Source: Taenia hydatigena (lineage: Eukaryota; Platyhelminthes; Cestoda; Cyclophyllidea; Taeniidae). Taken from it: DNA of 64,000 bases. Below are positions 1 through 12,140 of this stretch, piece by piece (the stretch's first letter is position 1; the number at the start of each line of letters is the position of its first letter). Under the pieces are notes generated by a model. That model searched no databases. It saw nothing but the letters and a program-made list of their open reading frames with translations, and had not been told where the DNA came from. The stretch covers positions 1 to 64,000 of the forward strand of contig JADWOT020001565.1 of the NCBI GenBank assembly GCA_036345935.2, read 5' to 3'. A program made the position numbers and the translations under genes.

Positions 1-251
1 TCATCCAGACCAGTCTATAACGCACTGTGACGATTACGGTGGTTTTTTATAATAGATGTCAAGTTATGTTGCTAGCAAGTAGGGATGGTGGAAATGAGCG
101 GAATAGAGGCAGATCATTTTGATATTTGCGAATTATTACGAATCCAACCCAATGCCCCTCGAACCTTGTGGTGCAGCAGCCACTTTGTGCAGCTATGTGA
201 GAGCCGCACTGGTAGGGCTACATGCGAAGTATTGTATGCGATGCCCTGTTA

Positions 252-1106
252 ACATTCATGTTTGCGGTGGGTGTTGATCTTGAGCTCAACACTGATCTGG
301 AACGCAGGTTCGAAACTAAGCCGAAGTTGTGTAGGCATTACTAGTATTCGCAGCAATGTTCTGGCAGGAAAATTCACTTGCCATTTACCATGCTCATCAA
401 ATTGCATGATTCCATTCAAATGCAAACTTACATAGGAATGGGTGAGTGGTTCACCCTCTAGTGCGGACACAGTATTTCCGTGTTCACTTGCTTGTCACCT
501 CCATTCAGGTACTGAAAACAGCTCCGTAGCAAACTTTCTATGTACTTCGTAGCCGCTGTAGCTTCCCTACAAATGAAATCTTTTTGGCCACAGCAACATA
601 CTCTTCCTTTTTTATTCGCTATCGCAGTTTTCGAGACAATTTCGAATGTAACAACGCTCATGGAAATGGGGCGAACTATGTGCTGACGGCATTGTGAAAG
701 GGTGGATACAATGCTCTCTTAAATTACTCAAATGCTTGCAAATGCAATTGAAGTTACAAAATCACGAAACAACATCTTGTGTTGTAGTTTAGCCAAATAA
801 ATGCAAGGAGAGGATTTAAAGAGAAAGGTGTAAAGTGGGTTTCGAGTTATTCAAAAGGTAAGTAGATTTGTACTCCTCACTAATTTGTCAATATCAAACT
901 TGTGTGGCACAGAAAAAGGAACCCTTTTAAAGCTTTCTTACCTGTGCAGTGGGTTTAGAGCTCCCACAAGCCACACGGGCTTTAATTCTCCCATTCCGGC
1001 AGCGATGGCAGTCAACCTTGAATCCCACCGCGTGACTGCACCTCAATGTAAGCGATCCACGAATGGTCCAAATCAGAGGTAGTTCATCCTTCCTCACTGT
1101 CCTTCC
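252..1106 (-). CDS. Three-exon fragment of a Cys-rich, possibly extracellular protein (unrecognised; weak Notch-ligand N-terminal likeness)
   Basis: Seen: three minus-strand exons read in one frame. Exon a is 1106-942 (165 nt), bounded by AG and a GTAAGA donor. Exon b is 682-499, acceptor CAG, donor GTGAC. Exon c runs from 457 to a TAA at 249-251. The intron between b and c is 41 nt, and phase 1 matches on both sides; translation without the splice would hit a stop. Exon a holds Cys-x-x-Cys pairs (VDCHRCRNG); exon b has a Cys cluster (RVCCCGQ) and a later Cys before FQYLNG. Inference: NKKG plus the Cys cluster, the spaced Cys and the hydrophobic FQISVEL strand in exon c recall the MNNL domain of Delta/Jagged proteins, but no DSL motif is visible toward the window edge. 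The family is therefore unproven. The gene probably continues on both sides. Confidence 0.5.
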
Positions 1107-3962
1107 CTAATCATCCACACAAGTGAACAGGTAAGCATGTCAGTAGATTAAAATGCGATATGTACAAGGACAATATCGACGCAAAATCAAGGTGGGAAAG
1201 GTGATGCAAGCCACTCGCACTTCATCTAACACGAATCCATGAAGCTGGTAAGATCTTACCAATCGGGTGAACAGCAAAGGATGAGATTAATGTGCCAGAG
1301 AAATCGTCTTTAAAAGGACTTTACTCCATCAAGCATAGGCTATTCACACAACGTCGATTCTCATGTATCAAAACAAGTACCAATCATCACGAAGAGGACT
1401 GAAAAGTAGTCCATGAATCTGCACATCTGCAATGGAAACAATTAGCAGCACATTGTGAGGTATTCAATGAGTGGTCGCATTTAAATCTAAATACTCTCTT
1501 TTAAGGAACAAGTATTCCTGGACCGTTGATTCTATTATAATCTATAAAGGAATATTTCTAAAATGCAATAGGGAAAGTGCCGTTGAACGAGCAACGTATA
1601 TAACTGCTGATGTCTGTTTTCAGTGCCAAAAGACTTGTGAACTTTTCTGGCAATATCACAACTTAGTAATATTGCAATAATTGTCAACTTCTCACAGAAG
1701 AATGAACCACTTCTGCCCTCATTTGACGCCCATAGTCTACCTCTGTGCCACTTCTGCCGCACTAGCAAGCGACCATGTTTTGTCCAACGCACCTGCTTTG
1801 CTTGCATCCTTCTTCACCAATGGATGGCGAGGGACAATTGGTCGAGGTAGAGCGGTTGCGTGACTTTTACACCGGATGACGCGAAACGACTCGATGTGTT
1901 AATTCCATTGCAATGTCAATCCAATTCCTCTTCCTCCTTCCTTCTTCTCCTTTTCAAAGCCGCAGTCTTTGTAACCCGCCACCTCTTTCACACCGCCAAT
2001 CAACCCTATCCACTTTCCACCATGGTGGGTTTCGGTAACCTCTATTTCCATCTTCCACTTCCTCCCTCCTTACCTATCCTTACTACCTCTTCTTTATGTT
2101 CCCTAGCTTGCCTCATCCAACTTCACTATTCTTGCATCACACTCCCATGCTACTGATGATGGACACTTTCGTTTTGCTCATGGGACAACTCTGAATCACT
2201 GAACTTCTACCCGAACTGGCGTTCAGAATATGCAAATATCTTAGTGTGGAGGATTTGGTGAAAGTGTGCAACACCATCCCTGACTGGCAATAAACTTTGT
2301 TATATTTGCGCATCGTATAAACAACTACATTCCTGCGAAATTTATTGCACGTTTTGCCGTGTTAAACCAACACATCGTGCTTCACATCGAATGGCATCCA
2401 TTAGTACACTACACGTGTACGGCAGAACTTATTGGTATGCGATGCGACTGCTCTATATGCAGTAAGGTAATTCAGATCACTCAACGCAGTACTTCTCTTT
2501 ATGTCCCAATTTTCTTATTCAAAACATGCTAAAACGGATAGTGGAAGGAAAACTTATCACCATGGTTGGTGATCCGAAGCCATGGGCGGCCGCCGTTTTG
2601 GTATTCACCGTGAGAAAGCATAGCGTAACATCCGGAAATCACGCATTCTGCGTGATAAAGTCGTAACAAAGTTAGCACAGGGCTGCATGATTTGGTTGTG
2701 CTAGAATACTGGTAATCATTAAAACCATCGCTAGGATCTAGGTTGCATTTTAAAAGTACCAGGATCCAGGAGGAAGTCGTACTCAAGTTACTACAGGATT
2801 TACACAAGAGAAAAGTCTATTGCCGTTTTAAAAACAATTGGATGATTCCCATCAGACCTGCAATTATTTTGAAATGCGTAATAGAGACGTTTTTAGAATA
2901 AGTGTTCTTCAAGGGCAATATCAAAGCCTGGTTCTGGTTCAGTGCAATGAATATGCAGATTTTGCTTCAAACTTACAAAAATGGGGCTACGCGTTGTCGT
3001 GAGTTCCACAAGTGCAATCACATTTCCAGCAAGGGTAGCACTAACTGCAATGTACAAAACTCACTTTCGTCTCATTGAGAGCCTGCTCATATTGCGCTGT
3101 TGACTGCGTAAACAACATGATTAATAATGAGGAATAGTTCAAGTGCGAAGCTCATGAACAGGGCTGCTGCAATATTAACTCTCACTAGTCGTCTTGACGA
3201 GGGGTTGAATGATGGGAGGGAGGCTCGTTCTCTCTCCCTTGGAGTAGAAATTGCTGATTAGTCGCTAAATAATAAGGAGAGCGACATTTTGAATGAAAAG
3301 ACTCACTCAACATCGCCTCCTGCTAAGGCGCTGAGAATGATATCTGAGTCAAAAGCAAAAAATTGCTAATGGTGAGATAAATGTACATAACTATTTGTTA
3401 GCTGCAGGCGATAATCTCTGTCACCTAGAGATTGATGGGCTTCAATGATGCAGAGTTAAGAGAACGTAACGCCGGAACAGTGGAGGAAGGCGCTGAAATA
3501 TGTTTGATTCCTTCCAAAAGACCCTCAATAATTTGTCTTGATAGCTTTGCGGCATTCGCGTGGTCCTTGGAAAAGAGACAGAAGCAAAACCGCACCTACC
3601 TACCTTCAACCCGTTGAGTTTATTTTACTCTGCCGCAGAAGGGATAACTTGCGGTTGCTTCGCTTCGTCGTCGTCGGGATAAGGCTGGTTTATTTGGACG
3701 AGCATTGACGACCTGCGTGTGTGTAGGGGCAAGTGGGAGACTGATTGCACTACCATTTTTTGCGATGAGCATCAAAATGCGGCTGCTACGTCTCCCTAAT
3801 GGATCCAGAATTTTATTATAGAAATCGCCAATTGACGATTTGACGGCAGCAAAATACATCATGGTGGTAGGCAAACAGTAGGATTACATTGCTTGACAAT
3901 AAACAAGGGGCAAAGCTTGTTCTTTTGCTTCTTCACAATTAATTTCAGCGCAGTTTTCTCGC

Positions 3963-4680
3963 TAAAGTGTTTGCAAATCAGTTGTTCTACTGATCTGATT
4001 CTAGTAACATAACTTTAAAAATATAGGAATTGAGTTTAAATTATGAAATTAGGCGTTATCGAAAATCTGACGGTTGTGTTACACCTACGGATCTACAAGT
4101 TAAAACCAGCAAAATCGTCTAATAATTGAGCGGTCACGACTTCTCCTGCTCAGAATTTGACAGATCTACATGACAAGAAATGGCAAGACATACTCAACTC
4201 GGGCAAAAGCGTGGGAGGGATACGCATGCGTAGTTAACGCGTCCACTCCACATTGGCACATTAACTGTTGGTGTTACATGTGTGTGACGCCCAATCCTTT
4301 ATCCTATGTGTGATTGGTATCAGATAACGGGAGCCCATTGCATTAAGTCATCTTTCAGCACAAGAGTGGCAGATTTGGACTGTACCTGACATGAGGTTAA
4401 AAGCGTGACGAAGTGTAGGAATTCTCGTTAGAAGCCTGAATGTGCAGACGTCAGCATAGCCGGAAATTGCTAAGGCATAATTTTACACGGCAATGATGGT
4501 ATTGGATTGCACGTGAGGAAAAGGGCGGTAAACCTGAGTTTTATGCAGTTCTTAGTCTCGTCATGGGAGAGAATAACAACACCCGTCTGCTGGAGAGAAC
4601 CCGAGCAAAGATGCAAGCTCCAGGGCAAACCAGCAAAGGAGAGCAAGGCAGCACGAGAGCATGAGGCGCCGGCGAGGTGG
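3963..4680. repeat. Left arm of a ~0.7-kb inverted repeat (partner 59926-60652)
   Basis: The reverse complement of 59926-60652 matches this segment over its length with moderate substitutions. Shared blocks include the stretch near 4050-4110, the block with the GCATGCG motif near 4225, and the block at 4560-4650. The match runs into the last ~17 nt of tRNA-Tyr, so the repeat is the 3' flank of that tRNA gene plus its end. No coding capacity is recognised. The arms lie about 55 kb apart. Confidence 0.8.
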
Positions 4681-4753
4681 ATTTGAACCACCGGCCCATT
4701 GTTTTGCTGCCGACATCTACAGTCCACCGCTCTACCAACTGAGCTATCGCTGG
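4668..4753 (-). tRNA. tRNA-Tyr(GUA): tRNA-Tyr (GTA), intron-containing, possibly decayed
   Basis: Seen: 7-bp acceptor pairing with one A-C mismatch, a perfect 4-bp D stem with the A-box TAGCTCAGTTGG, anticodon loop CTGTAGA, and a 5-bp T stem around TTCAAAT. The length of 86 nt exceeds a normal tRNA by about 13, which fits the intron usual in eukaryotic tRNA-Tyr after position 37. Odd: the 3' side of the anticodon stem pairs poorly with GTGGA, and no TTTT terminator lies just downstream. It may be a pseudogene or a weak gene. Its 3' end is also the edge of an inverted repeat. Confidence 0.75.
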
Positions 4754-6354
4754 GAGCCGCCCACGCCACTTTGTTTATTATAAAATCATTAATTGCACTT
4801 TGCTAACATGCAATTACTTTTCATAACTCCGTGATTTCTTTGTTTCACTCTGCTGGTTGCGGCGAATCGTGTCTTAAACGAAGTCATTAATCCACCTATG
4901 CAAAAAGTCTGCTTCAGGCACTCTTAGCAATGGCAACATTTACATTTCCAGATGCAAACATCACAACTGTCATTGCTACTCAACTTATATGGACTTGTAG
5001 GGTGGATAGTCTCGGCGAACCCCATTCAAAGCGCATTTTAAAGCAGGTGCCGATTGACAAATTGACCGACTTTGCTCCGATTTAATAAAATTGCCTTCGA
5101 GGGAAGTCTGTGAATGATTGTACACGACATGGGTGGGTGATGCATGCACTTCATGATCTCATTGCCAGCTTGAGTTAAAGTACATTTTTGCTCCTGTATT
5201 TGTTCATTTATAAGAACCGACGTGACACGTTACGATGCAAAATTTTTGCATGACATAGCATTAGAAATGCGTATAAGGGTTGATTTCCCTGTAGTCGTGG
5301 CATGCATACTCGAAATGAGGATTTATTCCAACTTAAATGCCAAACTAACCAGATAAGCATCTCATGCGGTTGCCATTCTGCTAAACAAAAGTTGGCATAC
5401 GGACTAGCGTACACCAGTGTTGAATGATTAAAGGAGGGAATGAAGTATTTGGGAATGCTTCCTTCCCAGCTTAGTCTAGGCATGAATGCTCACGACCACG
5501 AATGATGTGCTGCAGTACTTCTACGTCCTTATGGACAATCGAAGTGCTTTGTAGTCGACCAAGCTCCGATTGGCATGGCTGGAGAACAGACTCAACTACT
5601 TTTACAAAAGAAATTCTCAATGCTATTGCATGAGGTGGACATCTGTAAGGTGGATTAGTCGTCAATCATTGATGCCCAGCATGCGTCGCATGAGTCCTCC
5701 TTGGAAGTGATGTATTGCTCATTTTCATGACTGAATGCATTAGATGATGGCTGCCGTTCGGGTTTCATCCGAGAGGAGCTCGTAATGCTGTAGGCTGTAG
5801 CATCACACTCAAAACCCTCATTAAGTGGAGAAGGAAGACGACCACCTCTAGAAATAAAGTCCTGCGAATGGTCAAGTTTGCAATCTGAAATGAATTGGGA
5901 TGGAACAGCTATCCCAAGTAGGCAAGCTGTGCAGACATCACTTGCTTAGTGATGAGGTTACCATTTGGTGCTAAAAAGGAACGAGGCACACTATGCTTGC
6001 AGACGTCACTTGTAAACGATTTCGATCCACATTGGCTGAGAGGTGGCTTTTATGAGGATTGAAGCTGCTGCAATGTCAACAGTGGCATGTCAGCATACTC
6101 GTATTTGGCATTTTTTCGCTAGGATGAGTAAAGTAACTGCAAGTGGGTGTCATTTCCCCATCACTGTGGACGTAGGTAGTGAGGTAGTGAAGATTATGCA
6201 CGCTGGGGGAAGAACTGGTGCTGTTGCGAGTAAGCAGAGACACAGGCACACGCGTAACTAAACTTACTCAAGCTGCCAGATTGGCCAGTGCATCATTCTG
6301 AAGCGGTTTTGCCGCGTTGGCACGCCTGTTACGTGTGTGCTTGAGTGAGTTTCT

Positions 6355-6545
6355 TTCTCAATATTCAAAAGGAAGCATTCGACGAACACGCTTCTTGCCA
6401 CGGAACCGTCGCCTTCTGCCTTCGAAGGGGAAGGGTACCCTCTAGATCAGCACAGCCTTCATCAATCATCCTCGTTAATTCAATGACCAACAAAATTTTT
6501 CGCTGCCTGCTTTCACTCTGCTTGCTTTGAGGGAATGCAAGGCAA
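6355..6545 (+). repeat. Short diverged direct repeat, copy 1 (partner 7750-7935)
   Basis: Order and spacing of several blocks match 7750-7935: a CGAAGC/CGACGAA block, a GTCGCCTTCTGCC/GTCGTCTTCCGCC block, a TCATCAAT block and a closing CTCTGCTTGCTTTGAGGGAA/CTCTACTCGCTTTAGGGAA block. It is diverged and has no coding capacity that I recognise. Confidence 0.55.
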
Positions 6546-6950
6546 GACTGCCTGCATTTTATTGGATTGTGTGGGGGAAGTGATGTAACGAAGGACCAAA
6601 ACCGGAAGTCATTAGTTTATATAAGTCAGTTTTATGCAAGTAGGGGCCAGTGCTCTCCTTTGTCAATTCTTCACATTTCCTTTTCTCCTTCCCCTATGGT
6701 ATGATCTCATGATTTAAAAAGAGTTTGTTGCATCGTACGCTTCTTTCCACTTCTCATGGAATTAAGGATTTATGAATAAGCGAAGAGACTACAATCGCTG
6801 AGGTCTTGAAGGACAGTGAGGGGGTGAATAAAGCTTCCTGGCCTCCCTCTCCTCATTGCATGAGAACGAAGGCTAGGGAGGAAGGGACAAGCGCTAAACT
6901 TATTGTGCATCCTCGCGAATGCGTTGACACACTATTGCAACTACATACAG

Positions 6951-7191
6951 TGATTGCACACAAAGGAGCAGTCCCGCTCTGTCTGGAGGCCATCTTTACA
7001 ACACAGTCGGCCGAGACCGCCCAAAAGTGGCTTATTTAGGGTATGTCATCATGGCGCATGACTTCCATTGCACTGGACGACCGCCCGGCCACAAAGCGGG
7101 AGATGCTAGAACAATGGTATTGTTTTGGGTTGGATCAAACTCGTGGTCACTCTCTCCTATATAATGTTCATCGTGTTGCTGGCAGTGGAAG
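6951..7191 (+). CDS. Candidate internal exon (unrecognised)
   Basis: Seen: one frame stays open from after the AG at 6949-6950 to a good GTGAGC donor at 7192, about 80 codons with mixed, protein-like composition. It includes SGGHLYNTVGRDRPK and then LDDRPATKREMLEQWYC. The frame closes with a TGA upstream of the acceptor, as expected for an exon. A different frame is also open over part of the region (6806-7039). Inference: its position just upstream of kaptin-like exons on the same strand makes it a possible 5' exon of that gene, but the sequence alone does not prove this. Confidence 0.35.
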
Positions 7192-7522
7192 GTGAGCAAA
7201 ACTGTTCGAATGTATTAGTCTGATGGATAACTAAAGGCAATGCGCACTGATGGTGATCAATGATGGTAGATGGTGGGAATAGTAACCAGGTGACGAAGTA
7301 ACAGTGCTGTTGCAAAAATGTATCACTTTCTCACACTTGGAGGCTTAGAACCAATGAAGGAGGTCAACTTATATCCTTAGCGCTGCTCGTAAAGTAGTCA
7401 GTGCTGCTAAGAAAGTGCCTGTGTTTGATGGGTAAGGGGGAAAGAATGAATAAATGGCTGAAACGGCACCCCCAACAATCTATCGGCAGATGGTTCAAAT
7501 CGACTCCAAACACCTTTAAAAG

Positions 7523-7625
7523 GCTGTGCTGTGCATAAATAAGCACTTGTCAGTGTGCGCTAATGCTGAAGATGGAGTTGAACTCGCCAAGCCTAAGTTG
7601 ACTGCATTGCAGCCATCCAGCCCAC
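7523..7625 (+). CDS. Candidate internal exon, possibly kaptin-like N-terminal part
   Basis: Open between AAAAG and a strong GTAAGT donor; the reading includes CANAEDGVELAKPKLTALQP. An in-frame stop lies directly upstream of the acceptor. In kaptin, the segment before the second propeller blade also has a KP/AK..LQ...P pattern, so order and strand fit the kaptin-like exons that follow, but the match is short and weak. Confidence 0.25.
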
Positions 7626-7749
7626 GTAAGTAATAACATGGTGTGCAAGGCAATTCTCTGCCCGGCAATGGCAATGTCACTGAATTGTAAAAATTGCGAT
7701 GTGGCTGGCTTAACGCTCTGGAAAGCTGGAGCTGTAGAGTCGAGTCAGT

Positions 7750-7935
7750 GCTTAGATGCACGAAGCGTTCGGCAAAGCAGGTTTTGCGTCATGGAATTGT
7801 CGTCTTCCGCCTTTGAGAGAGGAGCGTACTCTATTCCAATACAACTCTCTTCACTCGGCTCCTTTCATTGCATCATCACCAATGAAGAGTGCTCACTACC
7901 CGTTCTCACTCTACTCGCTTTAGGGAATAATTGCA
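7750..7935 (+). repeat. Short diverged direct repeat, copy 2
   Basis: Partner of 6355-6545, in the same orientation. It lies between kaptin-like exon candidates, so in that model it would be an insertion inside an intron. Confidence 0.55.
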
Positions 7936-8079
7936 ATCGGAGCTCTTCATTTACGAAAAAGGATGTAGAGACGCTTAGGTGATCAGTGGCTTACAATCTA
8001 TTGTGGATGGGATGCTGTTGTATGGATACCTCCCTTCGTTGACTGTATAGGATGTAAGTGGAGAAAGTGAAAGGGCAAG

Positions 8080-9088
8080 ATCCACTGCGTCTCAATCGAA
8101 ACCGACACTTATGATGCCAATCTCCACCATGTGTCAGCCACCTTCACGAAAGATACACATTTTCCCAAACTGCCCTGCACAGGTAAGTTCCGACACTGTT
8201 CATCCAGAATATCACTCATAGTATTGCCAAAGCATCAACAAAACTGATACGTCAAAAGTCGTTAAGGCACCTCGAATGAGACGACGAAACAGCATTCACC
8301 TCCTCCATCCCCATCCCCACGCTATTCGACCGTCTCATCGCCTCCTCATCATCACAATGCTCCAGTCCCCATTGCCTCGTGCTGCACGGCGTAGAGTGAT
8401 TTCACCCGTGTACCCTCATTGTTGATAGCTACTTGGAGTAGAGCGAGAAATGAATCAAGTCTGCTCATCAACCCAGTCATCTGCCCCCTTCGCCTCTTCC
8501 ACACAGCCTAAGCCAAATCATAAGTTAGGAATAAGACGAATTTTAAACACAATTTATATCATGTCTATTTATTTCAATTCACCCTGTTTCTATCCAGATC
8601 GTTGTCAAAATCTTGTGCTAAAATGCCACTGACACTTCGTGGTCATCGTCGCCATGATTGATGTCAATGTGAGGAGGCAGAGACGCATTCCCACCACACT
8701 GACTCAATCGCAGCATGCAATTGTTGGAAAAGCAGTTCACTTGAATGAAGGAGAAGTGTTTGACGGGCATAGACCTCTCCTCGGAATCGACATCATCTAG
8801 CATGGAGGAGGTCCGCACTGTGAGAGAGCGTAGGCCTCATCAGTTTGTCCTATTCATTACATCACCGACGATGGAGAACACTACCAACCTGCAATCGCTT
8901 TAGCCCTTCTCAGGAAGTAAGAATCAAAGAGCAATAGGTGTTTTCAATCTCTTGTGCGCTTCAAGGTGCTGCCTCAGAACGCTGATTTTGACCACGTCAT
9001 TTGCGCTTGTGTGGCCAATCTCGATTTCGATAAACTTCCAGAGATTGTTGTGGGCATTTTCGGTCAACAGTTGCTCTTCTATGATTGA
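8080..9088 (+). pseudogene. KPTN: Kaptin-like (KPTN) gene remnant or fragment
   Basis: Kaptin is a beta-propeller subunit of the KICSTOR complex, which couples amino-acid supply to mTORC1. The strongest block is 8966-9088: VLPQNADFDHVICACVAN followed by DFDKLPEIVVG and GQQLLFY. It aligns without gaps to kaptin's ...FDSVLCxxVTDVDLDGxPEVLV..YGQELLCY, about 15 identities in 33. An earlier exon at 8080-8182, ended by GTAAGT, reads IHC...NLHHVSATF...FPKLPC and matches kaptin's IYC...LDSIAQ...FQLCH in position. Between them (~8830-8920) pieces resembling kaptin's VLVAS..EPAVVYRDLLNR occur, split over two frames. A stop follows LLFYD where kaptin continues. The frame breaks suggest a decayed copy; errors or missed short introns are the alternative. 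Confidence 0.55.
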
Positions 9089-11470
9089 ACTCGCAACCCT
9101 CGTTCGTCAAGCGAGTTGGTGATTTCTTGTAACCTGAAGGGAAACCAACTCACACCAAGTGCTGCAGAATGAGTGAGAGAGAGTAGATGCACAAACAACT
9201 GTTTTATGCTTGATGTACCGCCTCAAAGGAGCAGCGGGTAACATTGTTGTTGATGTCAACAGACAAGAGTCCCACTGCGTCAGCCCATGTCACCAGCAAT
9301 GATGCAATGATGCACAGTCAAGCTGTTCGTAACTGCTTGAATGTGTGAATCGGGCAAGAATGAATTAATAAATCAGGAGTGGACAATTAAATGGTAATTA
9401 AACAGAGAGAAAGGATGTTTGAGTCATCAATCAGTTGATTGTTCAACTGTAGTAGCAGACTTCTGTGCTTTCCACCTCGTTTTTAGCCAGACGTGGATTC
9501 GTGGTCTCGGTCATTTTATTGCTACCCCCAATCACGACCTTGGCACACCATTGGTGGGTCTATTTACTACCACGGAGGATGCTCTAATTTCAACGATTAA
9601 AGCATTAGTCTTTTGAAAATGCGGCATTATTCACTCGTGCAACTTGAGCAGCATTCGAAATGCCTTTGAAGTGCGTGCTTCACTTTCCAGGCCATTCACA
9701 TTGTGTGTACTAGTAATTGCCTCATTCTCAAGGTCCTTCGAGGCGATGATTAGTGCAGGCGAGTTGGGAATTGCATGGGCGGATGACTGCATAAGTACAG
9801 AATGGATAGTTGTATTGACGAAGTATAGACCGCTGATCGGTCATGAATGGGCAGAAGTAGGCACCGCCTACAACTGAAAGAATTAATGGGTCCCACCAGC
9901 CGCCCTTTTAAGCAATAGAAGACGAAATCCATCTTCCACAATTCCAAATTGATGCTCAACGAAGGTAGAAAATGCATGCGCATGCAAACAAGACTGAGGC
10001 TCACTTTTAAGTGTATGCCTGGGAGAATAGATCGTTTATTATAACCACCTGTCGAAGCCCCACTTTAATTACTGCTAATGAATGTGGCTTTCTCAGGATA
10101 CTAGGGATTCTTTTGACACGGAGGAATTCGATGGTGGAAGAGAGCGCTTACAGAAAGTCGATCAAGTTAATCTGACGAACAAATTGATGCAACTGGTAGT
10201 ATTCTTGAGTTTCACCGGTCTGCATTAATTATTTCACCAAAATTAAAAAAAAAAACCCAACAAGTTTTCAGTAGAAGTGTACTGCTTCGATTAGTTGTGC
10301 AACTTATCGTTTTGGTTTCGTCATCGTGCTTTCGTCAGGGTGGCATGGCCTCCGGGTCTTGTCAGTCGCTCCTCACCCCCTTCTGTACGTCGATTATGCA
10401 CACCTCATCGCAGCATTGTCTTCTCTCGTCTTCAGGAATTTCGCAGAGTGCAATAAGGCATTTCATTCCACTTAATGGAAGCATTTTTCATTTCGAAGGC
10501 ACATCCTGCTTGGACGACTCTGACCTATGAGTAGGTGCAGCAGTTACTTCTCTCAACGTTGCACAATTCCCTGGTACCACCTTCGTTAAATTGCCCATTG
10601 AAGGTGTGATTAAAAGCTTCCAACCCCGGCGTGTTTTGGGCAGCTTACAAAACATCTGGTTATTCACTTTGAAGAGAGCACCGAATCCTTTGAGGCCGTA
10701 AAAATCAGGTCTCATCGCTAGTTGGTATAATTCGGGAGTGATGCAACACCAAAAGCCCTCTGCACAATAAACGCTGACAAAGTCAATTAAGTACATCCAA
10801 TGGGCCTGAGATAGGGCCAAATTAGATCATTCCACACAGACCGGGTGACTTCCAGAGGAGCAACACTTAGTGGGTATGAAATATGAATGAGGTAGAAATT
10901 GAGGCGACAAGGCCTCGAGTTCTACAGGACTTATCTTAGTTAAAGAATCTTCAAATGGCTATTTCACTTCCATTATTGAAACTACCGACTAATCTGGTCG
11001 CGCATTCTCCATCCGCTTTACAAAATGCCAAAAGCCTTAGAGCTTAAACTTCAGCATAGCACTTGGGTCCAGGCTCTCCTAATTAGGCATAAAATGTACC
11101 CATACCATAATCGCCAAACTACAGCCCTTGTAAGTATTCTCATTACTGCAGTCTTATCATTCATAAACTACCTATCACCAAAGACACAGGCGTCAATCGC
11201 AAATCATTTGTCGACACTCAACATCACCTCACCTACCTAATAAGCTCTTCCTAGTCTTAGGTACTCTCGTCCACTTCCAACCATAAAACGCCCACTTACT
11301 TTAAGAAGTTGCAGAATAGTGAACATGAAATGTATTTCTTACCAATCCTTCCTCTGAAATTCTATTCGTTCGGCCAGTGTTCCTGTCTGCATTCTTTGCC
11401 CTGGTTAACACATCAAGAGGATATTCTAGTGATGCTGGATGGATGCTGACGCTCACACACGTCATTGTGC
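9089..11470. other. No recognised gene
   Basis: A 110-codon minus-strand frame at 10488-10820 is the longest open stretch. It has no motif I recognise and no paired splice signals. A poly-A run of about 12 nt sits near 10243-10254. Confidence 0.4.
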
Positions 11471-11480
11471 ATTACGGGGA

Positions 11481-11596
11481 CCAATCACGCCCTGCCATTG
11501 GAAACAATGCCGACAACACTCAACTACGACTGGTCCGATTTCACCAATCACTCACCACGACGCACCGGGTGCACGCGTCCATTGGTGGTATATAAG
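11481..11596 (+). promoter_or_regulatory. FABP promoter: CCAAT motifs and TATA box
   Basis: A consensus TATATAAG lies at 11589-11596, 63 nt before the chosen ATG, so transcription should start near 11620 with a leader of about 40 nt. CCAAT motifs occur near 11481, 11543 and, in reverse, 11580. This is a compact, conventional RNA polymerase II promoter. Confidence 0.7.
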
Positions 11597-11658
11597 CACA
11601 AGACCCCGACAAATACTACAGCCGCAGTCACACACATCACGCCGGGTAGTCGTCAGTG

Positions 11659-12140
11659 ATGGAGCCATTCATCGGTACCTGGAAGCTCGAAAAGAGTGAC
11701 AGTTTCGACCAAATCATGGAACGCCTCGGAGTGGATCCTCAACTTCGCAATTTGGGCAATGCACTCAAGCCTGACATGATAATCAGTGATCTGGGTGACG
11801 GCAAGTTTCAGTTGCGAGTAGGGACCTCGTTCAAGAACTTCGAAACCATCTTCAAACTGGGCGAGGAATTCAACGATGTTACTCCCGATTCAAGCGAAGT
11901 GACGTCACTCTTCACATTGGAGGGTGGAGTGCTGAAACAGCACCAAGTTGGCGAGCACAGGACCGTCTACGTCGATCGCGAAGTTAAAGACAATGAGTTA
12001 TTGATGGCAAGATCGGTTTTTTATAGCCATAGAGCACAATTTTTGCACTTTCCCATCGTCTAATTTAACATTCATTTTTATTTTGGACCGTAAAGCTAAA
12101 TGAACTGGTTTGTGTGCGGACCTACGTTAAGGCGACGTAG
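11659..12140 (+). CDS. FABP: Fatty-acid-binding protein (cestode P2-type FABP), two exons
   Basis: A cytosolic beta-barrel carrier of fatty acids; tapeworms cannot make long-chain fatty acids and depend on such carriers. Exon 1 (11659-12015) begins MEPFIGTWKLEKSDSFDQIM, the family N-terminus with GTWK. The second of two adjacent ATGs is chosen because cestode FABPs start ME.F.GTWK. Translating straight on gives an aberrant tail to 12063. A GT...AG intron at 12016-12095 (80 nt, phase 0) instead joins exon 2 (12096-12140), LNELVCVRTYVKAT, ending in TAG. The product is then 133 residues, the usual family length, and restores the C-terminal Arg-x-Tyr (R127, Y129) that holds the ligand carboxylate in P2-type FABPs. 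One intron near this place is typical of cestode FABP genes. No AATAAA is obvious close by. Confidence 0.93.

Larger units (their letters stand above)
1107..6340. other. Gene-poor stretch with one tRNA and half of an inverted repeat
   Basis: Apart from tRNA-Tyr near 4.7 kb and the inverted-repeat arm beside it, I see no supported gene. A minus-strand open segment around 1759-1880 ends at a GTAGAC donor and looks exon-like, but its phase does not fit the exon at 942-1106. It is left uncalled. Short open frames at 5.2-5.7 kb show no recognisable motif. Confidence 0.4.

Noticed and set aside
7480..7512. GGTTCAAATCG B-box-like motif
   Set aside because: No A box or stems at proper distance.
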